Shown here piece by piece: positions 1 to 8,313 of a stretch of 64,000 bases of DNA. The DNA lies in the NCBI RefSeq assembly GCF_010500815.1, contig NZ_JAAAMG010000012.1, positions 113,312 to 177,311 on the forward strand. Direction: 5' to 3'. The notes beneath the pieces are model-generated. The model was given only the letters and a program-made list of their open reading frames with translations. It had not been told where the DNA came from and made no database searches. The DNA is from Jiella pacifica (GTDB taxonomy: Bacteria; Pseudomonadota; Alphaproteobacteria; Rhizobiales; Rhizobiaceae). Positions within the stretch are counted from its first letter, which is position 1. Every line of letters starts with the position of its first letter. The translations under genes were made by a program, and so were the position numbers.

Positions 1-204
1 CTCGCAACAATCCGTTCATGGCGGGGAAAATAACAACTCGCCCCCGCCATGACAATCGAATGGTTCCAGAGCGGCCGCCGCGAGCGCCCCTCGCCGGACG
101 GAAAGGTTGCGTCCGAGCCGGGCGAGACGCCGGTTGAACAACCTTCGATTTGCAGTTATCCATTTATTTCTACTTTTTGGTGCATTCGGAGCAGCGCTCG
201 CCCG

Positions 205-1536
205 ATGTCGTGGTACAGCAAGGTCGCCTGGACGGAAGGGCTATTCCTGCGGCAGCACCATCTGCAGCAGCACGACCGCTATCTCGAGAAGCTGATCGAA
301 TGCCGCGTCCGGCATCTGTCGCCCTACCCTTGGGGCTTTGCCGAGATCGAGATCGACGGCGACCTCGCCCAGCAGTCGAAATTCGCCCTGCGCAAGGCGG
401 CCGGCATCATGCCCGACGGCACCCCCTTCGACATGCCGGGCGTCAGCCCGCTGCCCCAGCCGGTCGAGGTCGCGGCGGAAGCCGGCAATCTCTTCGCCTG
501 GCTGACAATGCCGGCGGCGATCGCGCTTGGGCGCGAGCTCGACATGGCGGAGGCGAGCAGCGCCAGCCGCTATGTCACCGGCACCTTCAAGACCATCGAT
601 TCGGTGTCGGCCATGCCGCTGGAGGAGGCGATCGAGGTCGCCCATCCGCGGCTTGCGCTCGACATTCGCGAGACGCCGCGGCCGGGCTTTCACTGCCTGA
701 AGGTGGCGCGGATCGTCGAGGTGCGGGACCGCACCATCGTCTTCGACCAGAGCTTCGCTCCGCCGGTTCTCGTCCTCGATGCCAGCCGGGTGGTGGCGGG
801 CTTTGCCGAGCGGGTGATCGGCTGGGTCGACAACCATCTGGCGACGCTCGCCCGCTTCGCCGCCGATCCGTCCTCGCGCGGCGGCCTGCAGAACATCGAC
901 TATCTCCGGCTGCAGATGCTGAACCGGGTCATCGGTGGGCTGAAGCATCTTGCCGCCTCGCGCTACACCCATCCGATCGAACTCTACCGCGAGCTCCTGT
1001 CGATCGCCGGCGAACTCTCCACGTTTTCGCCCGAGCGCCGCGCCAGGACCTATCGGCCCTACGACCAGGACGACCTCAGGGCGAGTTTCGAGCCGGTGCT
1101 CGACGACATCCAGCGGCTGCTCAACATCGATATCGGCCGGCCGATCCGCCTCGATCTCGAAGAGCGCGACAAGAATCAGTTCGTCGCCCCGATCAAGAAC
1201 CGCAATCTCTTCCGCGACGCGGTCTTCGTCCTGGAAGTCTCGGCCGCCCGGCCGCAGGGGCAGATCCGGGCCCGCTTCCCAGACCTCTGCAAGATCGGCC
1301 CGACCACCTGCATGGAGGAGATCGTCCACATGCACCTGCCGGGCATCCAGCTGATCGAGATGCCGACGCCGCCGCGGCAGATCCAGACCTTTTCCGACCG
1401 GGTCTATTTCCGGCTCGACAAGCAGTCACCGCACTGGCCGGAATTCTCGGTGGCGCCCGGCATCGGCATCCAGGTCTCGGCCGACTGGCCTGAGCTTTCG
1501 ATGGAACTCTGGGCGATCCAGGAGGGCTATCGATGA
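205..1536 (+). CDS. tssK: Type VI secretion baseplate subunit TssK
   Basis: TssK (ImpJ/VasE family) links the T6SS baseplate to the TssL-TssM membrane complex on the cytoplasmic side. The protein starts MSWYSKVAWTEG, followed by the family's typical FLRQHHLQQ segment. From the ATG at 205 it is 443 residues, the usual TssK length. The reading frame stays open back to 49, but the extra 52 residues do not look like TssK, so I take 205 as the start. The stop overlaps the next start (ATGA at 1533-1536), which indicates translational coupling to tssL. Bases 1-204 may hold the end of an upstream gene that I cannot identify. Confidence 0.93.
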   Translation: MSWYSKVAWTEGLFLRQHHLQQHDRYLEKLIECRVRHLSPYPWGFAEIEIDGDLAQQSKFALRKAAGIMPDGTPFDMPGVSPLPQPVEVAAEAGNLFAWLTMPAAIALGRELDMAEASSASRYVTGTFKTIDSVSAMPLEEAIEVAHPRLALDIRETPRPGFHCLKVARIVEVRDRTIVFDQSFAPPVLVLDASRVVAGFAERVIGWVDNHLATLARFAADPSSRGGLQNIDYLRLQMLNRVIGGLKHLAASRYTHPIELYRELLSIAGELSTFSPERRARTYRPYDQDDLRASFEPVLDDIQRLLNIDIGRPIRLDLEERDKNQFVAPIKNRNLFRDAVFVLEVSAARPQGQIRARFPDLCKIGPTTCMEEIVHMHLPGIQLIEMPTPPRQIQTFSDRVYFRLDKQSPHWPEFSVAPGIGIQVSADWPELSMELWAIQEGYR

Positions 1537-3059
1537 CGGGCTCTGGCGACGGCTGGGGCGACCGCACGGTCATCCGTCCCAATCCCGGTGGCATGCGCCA
1601 GAATGGCCAGCAGCCAGCGAACCCGTCGTCGAGACAAGATTGGGCGCAGCCCGTGCGGAAGGCGGATGGCGGCTGGGTCGGGTCGCCGGGCGAGGCCCGC
1701 CCGCCCGCTTGGGCGCGGGGCGGCGAGGCGCCGGGCGGCTGGCAGGCGCCGCGCGCCGGCCAGGAAACCCACGACTTCTTTCCCGAGGATCGGCCGAAAC
1801 AGGAAGACCGGCCCCCGGAACGAAAGATCCCGCTCGCCGCGGTGATCGGGGCGCGCGAGGGCGAGCGGATGGCAAGTGCCAATCCGCTGCTCGATGCCGC
1901 AGCGCCGCTGCTCATTCTGATTGGCCGCCTGAGACTCGGCGTCGTCGAGATGGAGGCGGCGCCTTTGATGAACCACGTCATCTCCGAGATCGAGGGCTTC
2001 GCCAGGAAGGCCGTCGCGGCGGGCTATTCCACCGACGATGCGCGGCGCGGGCAATACGCCCTTTCGGCCACCGCCGACGACATCGTCCAGAACCTGCCGA
2101 GCCGCGAGCGGGCGGAATGGCTGCGCTATCCGATGCTGGCGCGATTCTTCGGCGTGCGCGATTCCGGTGTCGAGTTCTTCGAGGTGCTGCGCGACATTCT
2201 CGCCAATCCGGCGGCGGAATACGACCTCCTCGAACTCTACCATGCCTGCCTGTCGCTCGGCTTCGAGGGCAAGTACCGCACCGGCCACGGCGGCGACGCC
2301 GGGCTCTCCAACGAGCGCCGGCAGGTCTACGAGGCCCTGCGGCGGGTCAGGGCGAGGGCCGACGACGACATTTCGCCGCGCTGGCGCGGTCAGGCGATCG
2401 GCGCGCGGGCGCTGCGGGCAGCCATCCCGGTCTGGGTCGTCGCCTCGCTCGCGGCGGTGTCGCTGGTCGCCCTGTTCTTCACCCTGCGGATCCTGCTCGC
2501 CGGGGAGGCCGAGGCGGTCGCCGGCGAACTGGCGGAGATGAACCTGAAACCGTTGCCGACGCTCGTTCGGCCCGCCAGCGCCGAGATCGTCCAGCCGCCA
2601 CCGCCGCAGACGACGCAGCTCGAACGGATCCGCGAGGCGCTGGCCGGCGAGATCGGCAAGGGCGGCCTCGACGTCGTTCCGGTCGGCGACAGCATCACCA
2701 TAAGGGTCGACAATTCGCTCCTGTTCGACAGCGGCAGCGCCGACGTCACGCCCGCCTTCCAGACGCTCGCCGCCGACATCGCCGGGGCGCTCGACGACGA
2801 GCCCGGGCAGATCTTCGTCACCGGCCACACCGACAACGTCAAGCTGAGCGGCTTCGGCCGCTTCAAGTCGAACCAGGACCTGTCGCTCGCGCGGGCGAAA
2901 TCCGTCGAGGCGATCCTCGCCGAGGGCCTTTCCGACAAAGCGCGGATCGTCGTCGAGGGCCGCGGCGCCGACGTGCCGATCGGCGACAACGCGACCAAGG
3001 AGGGCCGGGCGCGCAATCGCCGGGTGGAGATCGCCATCCCGCGGGAGGAGACCCTTTGA
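1533..3059 (+). CDS. tssL: TssL (DotU/IcmH) with C-terminal OmpA-like peptidoglycan-binding domain
   Basis: TssL is an inner-membrane part of the T6SS trans-envelope complex. This 508-residue form has three regions. A variable N-terminal tail begins with a TVIRPNPGG motif (Thr12). The DotU domain (about residues 115-270) opens with NPLLDAAAPLL. A transmembrane helix (about 293-316) is followed by a periplasmic OmpA/MotB-like domain (about 370-505) with VTGHTDNV and NRRVEI motifs that should anchor the complex to peptidoglycan. The Thr in TVIRP is a plausible target of the kinase encoded downstream: in Agrobacterium, phospho-threonine on TssL is bound by the FHA protein. That this residue is phosphorylated here is inference. 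Confidence 0.93.
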   Translation: MTGSGDGWGDRTVIRPNPGGMRQNGQQPANPSSRQDWAQPVRKADGGWVGSPGEARPPAWARGGEAPGGWQAPRAGQETHDFFPEDRPKQEDRPPERKIPLAAVIGAREGERMASANPLLDAAAPLLILIGRLRLGVVEMEAAPLMNHVISEIEGFARKAVAAGYSTDDARRGQYALSATADDIVQNLPSRERAEWLRYPMLARFFGVRDSGVEFFEVLRDILANPAAEYDLLELYHACLSLGFEGKYRTGHGGDAGLSNERRQVYEALRRVRARADDDISPRWRGQAIGARALRAAIPVWVVASLAAVSLVALFFTLRILLAGEAEAVAGELAEMNLKPLPTLVRPASAEIVQPPPPQTTQLERIREALAGEIGKGGLDVVPVGDSITIRVDNSLLFDSGSADVTPAFQTLAADIAGALDDEPGQIFVTGHTDNVKLSGFGRFKSNQDLSLARAKSVEAILAEGLSDKARIVVEGRGADVPIGDNATKEGRARNRRVEIAIPREETL

Positions 3060-3086
3060 TGCCGACGAAGAGCGTGTGATCTGCCG

Positions 3087-6000
3087 ATGAACCGACTTCT
3101 CTTGCCCGTCCTCGTCGTCCTCGGTCTTGTGGCCTTCGCGGCCGTCGTCTGGCTTGCGGGGCCCTTCATCGCATTTGCCGATGTCAGGCCGCTGGGGTCC
3201 GGCTGGGTGCGCTTCGCGGTGATCGCCGTCGTCGCGCTGGCGGTCGGCCTCGTCTACGGTATCCGCTCCTTCAGGCGTCGCCGGCGGGAGAAGGCATTGG
3301 AGGCGGCGCTGATCGCCGAGAACGGCGAGGCGGAGATCCTCGGCGACGGCGCCGTCCTCTCCGACCGCATGGACGACGCCCTTGCCGTCCTGAAGAAGTC
3401 GAGCGGCAAGAGCACCTATCTCTACGAACTGCCCTGGTACCTGATCATCGGTCCGCCCGGCTCCGGCAAGACCACCGCGCTGGTCAATTCCGGCCTCGAA
3501 TTTCCGCTCGCCGGGCCCGGCGGCCCCGCTGCCATCGCCGGGGCGGGGGGCACCCGCTACTGCGATTTCTGGTTCACGGAAGATGCCGTGCTGATCGACA
3601 CGGCCGGCCGCTACACGACGCAGGATTCCGACGCCAAGGCCGATGCGAAGAGCTGGCTCGCTTTCCTCGCCCTCCTCAAGGCAAGCCGGCCGCGCCAGCC
3701 GATCAACGGCGTCATCGTCGCGATCAGCCTGGAAGATTTAATGACCCTGCCAGCGGCGGAAACGGAAGCGTTCGCGACCCGGATCCGCGACCGGCTGACG
3801 GAGCTTCACCGCGAACTGAAGGTCGATTTTCCGGTCTATGCGCTGTTCACCAAGGCCGACCTCGTCGCCGGCTTTTCCGACTATTTCGGCAGCTTCACCC
3901 GGGCGCGGCGGCAGAAGGTCTGGGGGGCGACGGTGCAGAGCGGCCGGCGCGATGCATCCCTCCTCGACAAGGTGCCGGAAGAGTTCGACGCGCTGGTCCG
4001 GCGGCTGACGGAGGAACTCACCGACCGGCTGCACGAGGAGCCGGACCGGCATTCGCGCATCGCCATCTACGGCTTTCCCGCCCAGTTCGCGATGCTGCGC
4101 GAGGCGGTCCTCGGCATGCTCGGCCGCATCTTCGAGCCGACGCGCTACCGGGCGAAGGCGAGCCTCAGGGGCTTCTACTTCACCTCCGGCACCCAGGAGG
4201 GAACGCCGATCGACCAGCTGCTCGGGGCGATGGCGGGGATGGGGACCGGCGGCTCGAACGGTCGCCGCTCCGCCGGCGGCCTGATGTCCGGCATGGGTCG
4301 CAGCTTCTTCCTGCATGATCTGTTGAAGAAAGTGATCTTCGCCGAGGCCGGCCTCGTCTCCCACGACCGGGCGGCGGTGATGCGCGGCCTTGCGGTGCGC
4401 TACGGCGCCTTTGCCGCGATCGGTCTCGTGGCGTTCGTTTTCGCCGCGCTGTGGGGGCTCAGCTACGTCTCCAACCAGAGCCTGATCGCCGCGACCCGAG
4501 CGGACGTCCACAGATACAACGAGGCGGCGGGCCCCGATCTCGAAGCGAGCGAGATCGCCGACGCCGAGGTGGCGGGGCCCGCCGCCGCCCTCGACATCCT
4601 GCGAACGATGGAAGTCGGCTACGACAATCGCGACCGGCCGGTTCCCCTTGTCGAGGGCTTCGGCCTCGCCGTCAGGCCCGAACTCGTCTCGGCGGCAGGG
4701 ATCGGCTACCAGGCCGGCCTCGACAGGATGCTGAAGTCGCGCATCCTTATCGACGTCGAAAATCATCTCGCCGGCCTCGTCGCCGCCAACCAGCCGATGC
4801 CGACCTTCGACGCTTTGAAGGTCTATCTGATGCTGAGCGGCGAGGCGGCGAAGGTCGACGCCGCCTTTGTCGGCGACTGGCTGCGCCGCAATCTTTGGCA
4901 GGATGCATTCGTCGGGAACGATGGCCCGCACCTTATCGAAGCGCTCGACCGGCATGTCGCGGCGATGCTGTCGTTTTCCAGGCGCAGGGAGGCCGACTAC
5001 GGCCTCAACGCCGACCTCGTCGACGACGCCCGCAAGACGCTCGCCCGCATGACCATCGCCGATCAGGTCTATGCCACGATCCAGTCCGGTGAAGCGGGCG
5101 CGATCGCCGCCTATCCAGACTTCGTCCTGGCCGACCGCATTCCCCAGGATGCCGATCTCGTCCTGCGCACCCGCGACGGGACGCCGGTGGAAAACGTCCG
5201 GATTGCGATGCTCTACACATATTCCGGTTTCCACGAGGTGTTCCTCGACCGCCTGTCGCGGGCAGCGCAGCGTTTCGAGGACAATCGCTGGGTGCTCGGC
5301 GACTATGGCGACCAGACGGCGATCGAGAACCAGCTGGCCAATCTCGGGCCGGAGCTTCTGGAGCGCTATGGCCGCGATTTCGTCGCCGCCTGGGAGGGCA
5401 TGCTCGATAATCTCGAACTCCAGCCGATGGCCGCCGACAAGCCTTTCTACCGGGCGCTCGGCGCCCTCGGCGCGCCGACCTCGCCCCTCGTCGTCCTGGT
5501 CGAGGAGGTGGCCCGCGAGACCGAACTGACCAAAAGCGAGGCGGAGGAGCAGTCCGGTACGGTCGCCGACAAGAGCGACGCGTCGATGGCGGCGGATTTG
5601 GCGAGCGCGGTGAAGACGCGGATCAGCGATCGCCTCAGCGGGCTGTCGCGCATCGGCCTCGACATCGCGGTGCGCAAATCCCAGAGCCGGCTGGGCGCCT
5701 TCGCCGGCCAGGGCGGCGGCGCCAATCCGGTCGAGCTTCTCTCCGGCCGCAACGTCGAGGCGCGTTTCCGCCCCTATCACCAGCTCGTCGACGGCGCGCG
5801 CGGCACCCGGCCGGTCGACGCCCTGCGCCAGAACTTCGCCGAGGTCCACAAGACCCTCGTCACCATGGAACAGAATCCTGCTTCGGTCGGCCAGGGCGAG
5901 GCGGCGATGCAGGGCTATGTCGGCACGCTGCGCTCGACCATCTCGCGGCTGCCGGAGCCGGTCGCCCGGATGGTCCAGTCCGCCGTCAACGACATAGAGG

Positions 6001-6728
6001 GCGGGGCGGTCGACGCCTCGAAGGCCGAGCTCGCACAGGATCTCCAGGGGCGCGTCACCCGCGATTGCCGGCGCATCGTCGACGGGCGCTATCCCTTCGA
6101 CCGATCGAGTTCCAGCGACGTGTCGATCGCCGAGTTCTCGCGGCTGTTTTCGCCGGACGGCATCATCGACCGCTTCTTCCAGCAGAAGCTCGCCCCCTAT
6201 GCCGATCTCAGCGGCAAGAGCTGGCGCTGGCGCGACGACACGCCACTCGGCCGCTCGTTGTCTCCGGCGACGCTGGCCGATTTCCAGCGCGCCGCGACGA
6301 TCCGCGACGCGTTCTTTCCGCAAGGCGGCGGCGACCCGAAAGTAACGTTGCGGGTCGAGCAGACGACGCTCGACGGCGATGCGCAATATGCCATGCTCAC
6401 GATCAACGATCAGGTCCTCTCGGCCTCGCCGCAGGGCTCGTCTTTGAGCCAGTCCCGAACCTTCGAGTGGCCTGAGGAAAGCAGCGGCAACGCGGCGGTG
6501 CATCTGATGCCGCCGGCGCCCGGCCGGGACCACAAGCTCGAACGGGATGGTCCCTGGGCCGTGTTGCGCCTGATTTCCGCCGGCTCGCCGCAAAAGCGCG
6601 GCGACGTGATCCAGCTGCGCTATCCGATCGGCGGGCGATCGGTCAGCTATCAGGTGAAGATCGACACGGCGCTGAACCCCTTCTATCTCCCGGCGCTGAC
6701 GGAGTTCCGATGTCCGGCGGAGCTTTGA
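3087..6728 (+). CDS. tssM: Type VI secretion membrane subunit TssM (IcmF family)
   Basis: TssM spans the periplasm and binds TssL and TssJ. At 1213 residues it has the normal family length. Two N-terminal transmembrane helices (about residues 5-30 and 41-60) are followed by a cytoplasmic GTPase-like domain with Walker A GPPGSGKTT at 122-130. A third helix lies near residue 435-455 and a long periplasmic IcmF C-terminal part follows. The intact Walker A suggests nucleotide binding. The gene begins 27 bases after tssL and overlaps tagF by 19 bases. Confidence 0.95.
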   Translation: MNRLLLPVLVVLGLVAFAAVVWLAGPFIAFADVRPLGSGWVRFAVIAVVALAVGLVYGIRSFRRRRREKALEAALIAENGEAEILGDGAVLSDRMDDALAVLKKSSGKSTYLYELPWYLIIGPPGSGKTTALVNSGLEFPLAGPGGPAAIAGAGGTRYCDFWFTEDAVLIDTAGRYTTQDSDAKADAKSWLAFLALLKASRPRQPINGVIVAISLEDLMTLPAAETEAFATRIRDRLTELHRELKVDFPVYALFTKADLVAGFSDYFGSFTRARRQKVWGATVQSGRRDASLLDKVPEEFDALVRRLTEELTDRLHEEPDRHSRIAIYGFPAQFAMLREAVLGMLGRIFEPTRYRAKASLRGFYFTSGTQEGTPIDQLLGAMAGMGTGGSNGRRSAGGLMSGMGRSFFLHDLLKKVIFAEAGLVSHDRAAVMRGLAVRYGAFAAIGLVAFVFAALWGLSYVSNQSLIAATRADVHRYNEAAGPDLEASEIADAEVAGPAAALDILRTMEVGYDNRDRPVPLVEGFGLAVRPELVSAAGIGYQAGLDRMLKSRILIDVENHLAGLVAANQPMPTFDALKVYLMLSGEAAKVDAAFVGDWLRRNLWQDAFVGNDGPHLIEALDRHVAAMLSFSRRREADYGLNADLVDDARKTLARMTIADQVYATIQSGEAGAIAAYPDFVLADRIPQDADLVLRTRDGTPVENVRIAMLYTYSGFHEVFLDRLSRAAQRFEDNRWVLGDYGDQTAIENQLANLGPELLERYGRDFVAAWEGMLDNLELQPMAADKPFYRALGALGAPTSPLVVLVEEVARETELTKSEAEEQSGTVADKSDASMAADLASAVKTRISDRLSGLSRIGLDIAVRKSQSRLGAFAGQGGGANPVELLSGRNVEARFRPYHQLVDGARGTRPVDALRQNFAEVHKTLVTMEQNPASVGQGEAAMQGYVGTLRSTISRLPEPVARMVQSAVNDIEGGAVDASKAELAQDLQGRVTRDCRRIVDGRYPFDRSSSSDVSIAEFSRLFSPDGIIDRFFQQKLAPYADLSGKSWRWRDDTPLGRSLSPATLADFQRAATIRDAFFPQGGGDPKVTLRVEQTTLDGDAQYAMLTINDQVLSASPQGSSLSQSRTFEWPEESSGNAAVHLMPPAPGRDHKLERDGPWAVLRLISAGSPQKRGDVIQLRYPIGGRSVSYQVKIDTALNPFYLPALTEFRCPAEL

Positions 6729-7561
6729 ACGACTGGGCGCCGAGCGCCGCTGAGTCGCGCATCGATAAAGGGCAGCGAGAGGATGCTGCCGGTCGCGCCG
6801 AAGCCGGCCCGGCCGCGGCGACGGCGGCGGTCGAGGATGCCGGCGCCCTCTTCGCCCTCTACGGCAAGCTTCCACAGCGGCGCGATTTCGTCACCCATGC
6901 CATGCCGCAGGCGCTGCTTGCGCCGTTCGAGACGTTTCTCTCTGCTGGAATGGGGCAGGCGCGGCAGGATCTCGGCGAGGCCTTCCCGGAAGACTATCTG
7001 GTGATGCCGGCCTGGCGGTTCTGGATCGGGCCGGCCTGCTTCGGCCATGCGGCGCTCGGCGCGCTCGTTCCCTCGGTCGACGGGGTGGGGCGGCATTTTC
7101 CGCTGGCGATCCTCGCCGTCGCGCCGGAGGGAAGGGGCTTCGAACACCCGATGGTCGACCCGGCCGAACAGGTGCTCCAGGCGATCGAGGCGCGGTTGAT
7201 GGCGGCGCTTGGCGCCGAGACGGGGGCGCCCTTCGACGGGGCGGCGATCGCCGCCGGTCTCGAACCGCCGGCGCTGCTGCCAGCCGTCGTCGGTACGGGC
7301 GGGTTGCCGGGTGCAGGACCGGGAGAGCCGTCGGGCGGGGACGGGGCTGTTGCCCTCGAGGCTTTCCTGCAAGGCGCCCGTCTGGAAGACCATCGCCGGC
7401 TCGCGGCCGGCCTGTCCTATTTCTGGACGGCGGGGCATGGCGGGGTAAGGCCGGCGCTGTTCGTTCGGACGGGCCTGCCGGCGTCGGCCGATTTCGCCGC
7501 CATGGTCGCTGGTGTCGCGCCGCAGGAACTTCGGCCGGGCGAGGCGGAGTTGCCGTCGTGA
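6710..7561 (+). CDS. tagF: T6SS-associated protein TagF
   Basis: TagF (ImpM) is a cytoplasmic post-translational repressor of T6SS assembly in Pseudomonas and Agrobacterium. The domain shows the characteristic LYGKLPQRRDFV entry followed by MPQALLAPFE and an FPLAILAVAP strand, over about residues 42-230. Length is 283 residues, longer than the minimal domain because of an Ala/Gly-rich N-terminal tail. It overlaps tssM at its start and the phosphatase at its end. In some Agrobacterium strains TagF is fused to the PppA phosphatase; here the two are separate but translationally coupled. Confidence 0.88.
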   Translation: MSGGALNDWAPSAAESRIDKGQREDAAGRAEAGPAAATAAVEDAGALFALYGKLPQRRDFVTHAMPQALLAPFETFLSAGMGQARQDLGEAFPEDYLVMPAWRFWIGPACFGHAALGALVPSVDGVGRHFPLAILAVAPEGRGFEHPMVDPAEQVLQAIEARLMAALGAETGAPFDGAAIAAGLEPPALLPAVVGTGGLPGAGPGEPSGGDGAVALEAFLQGARLEDHRRLAAGLSYFWTAGHGGVRPALFVRTGLPASADFAAMVAGVAPQELRPGEAELPS

Positions 7562-8313
7562 CGCGGCAGACGTTCCGCTTCGACGTTTTCGGGGCAAGCC
7601 ATGTCGGCCGGGTGCGCGAGCTCAACGAGGACCGCTTTCTCGTCGATGCGGCGACTGGCGTCTTTGCCGTCGCCGATGGCATGGGCGGCCATCACGGCGG
7701 CGAATTGGCGAGCGCCGCGATCGTCGAACGCCTGGCGACGGTCGGCATCGCCACGACGGCCGCCGACCTCAGGGCCCGGGTCGAGGCCCGGCTGATCGCC
7801 GCCAACGAGGCGATTCGGTCGCACGGCGCGGCGGCCGGCGCGACGGTCGGGTCGACCGTCGTCGTGCTCCTCGTCTTCGGCGACCGCTTCGCCTGCCTGT
7901 GGGCCGGCGACAGCCGCCTCTACCGGCTGTCGCGCGGCATACTGTCGAAGGTAACCCGCGACCATTCCAAGGTTCAGGAACTCGTCGACGCCGGCCTGAT
8001 CTCGCCCGGGGAGGCGGCGACTTGGCCGGAACGCAACGTCATCACCCGTGCCGTCGGCGTCTCGCCCCGGCTCGATCTTGAGAGGGTCTCCGAGACAGCG
8101 AGGATCGGCGACGTCTTCCTTCTCTGCAGCGACGGGCTGACCGGCCATCTCGGCGACGACGAGATCGCCGCTCTGCTGGCCGGCTCCGACGCGAGAGCGG
8201 CCGCCGAGGCGCTGATCGCGGCGGCGCTGGAGCGCGGTGGCGGCGACAACGTCACGGTCGTCGTCCTGCGCTGCCTTTCAGCCTCTTCCTGGCCGGGAAG
8301 CGATCATGGCTGA
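7558..8313 (+). CDS. pppA: PP2C-type serine/threonine phosphatase of the T6SS operon (PppA-like)
   Basis: A 251-residue PPM/PP2C phosphatase. Metal-binding motifs are visible: NEDR near the start (Asp), DGMGGHHGGE, GSTVVVLLV, AGDSR, CSDGLTGHL and a final GGGDNVTVVVL. It should remove phosphate from the targets of the adjacent kinase and so switch T6SS off. The start is GTG at 7558, overlapping the tagF stop (GTGA), so the genes are coupled. The 3' end overlaps the kinase start by 8 bases. Confidence 0.9.
   Translation: MTRQTFRFDVFGASHVGRVRELNEDRFLVDAATGVFAVADGMGGHHGGELASAAIVERLATVGIATTAADLRARVEARLIAANEAIRSHGAAAGATVGSTVVVLLVFGDRFACLWAGDSRLYRLSRGILSKVTRDHSKVQELVDAGLISPGEAATWPERNVITRAVGVSPRLDLERVSETARIGDVFLLCSDGLTGHLGDDEIAALLAGSDARAAAEALIAAALERGGGDNVTVVVLRCLSASSWPGSDHG

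Noticed and set aside
3738..6875. A 1045-residue open frame on the minus strand.
   Set aside because: It is the mirror of tssM: high GC third positions leave the opposite strand open. The text is Arg/Asp/Gly-rich with no family motif.
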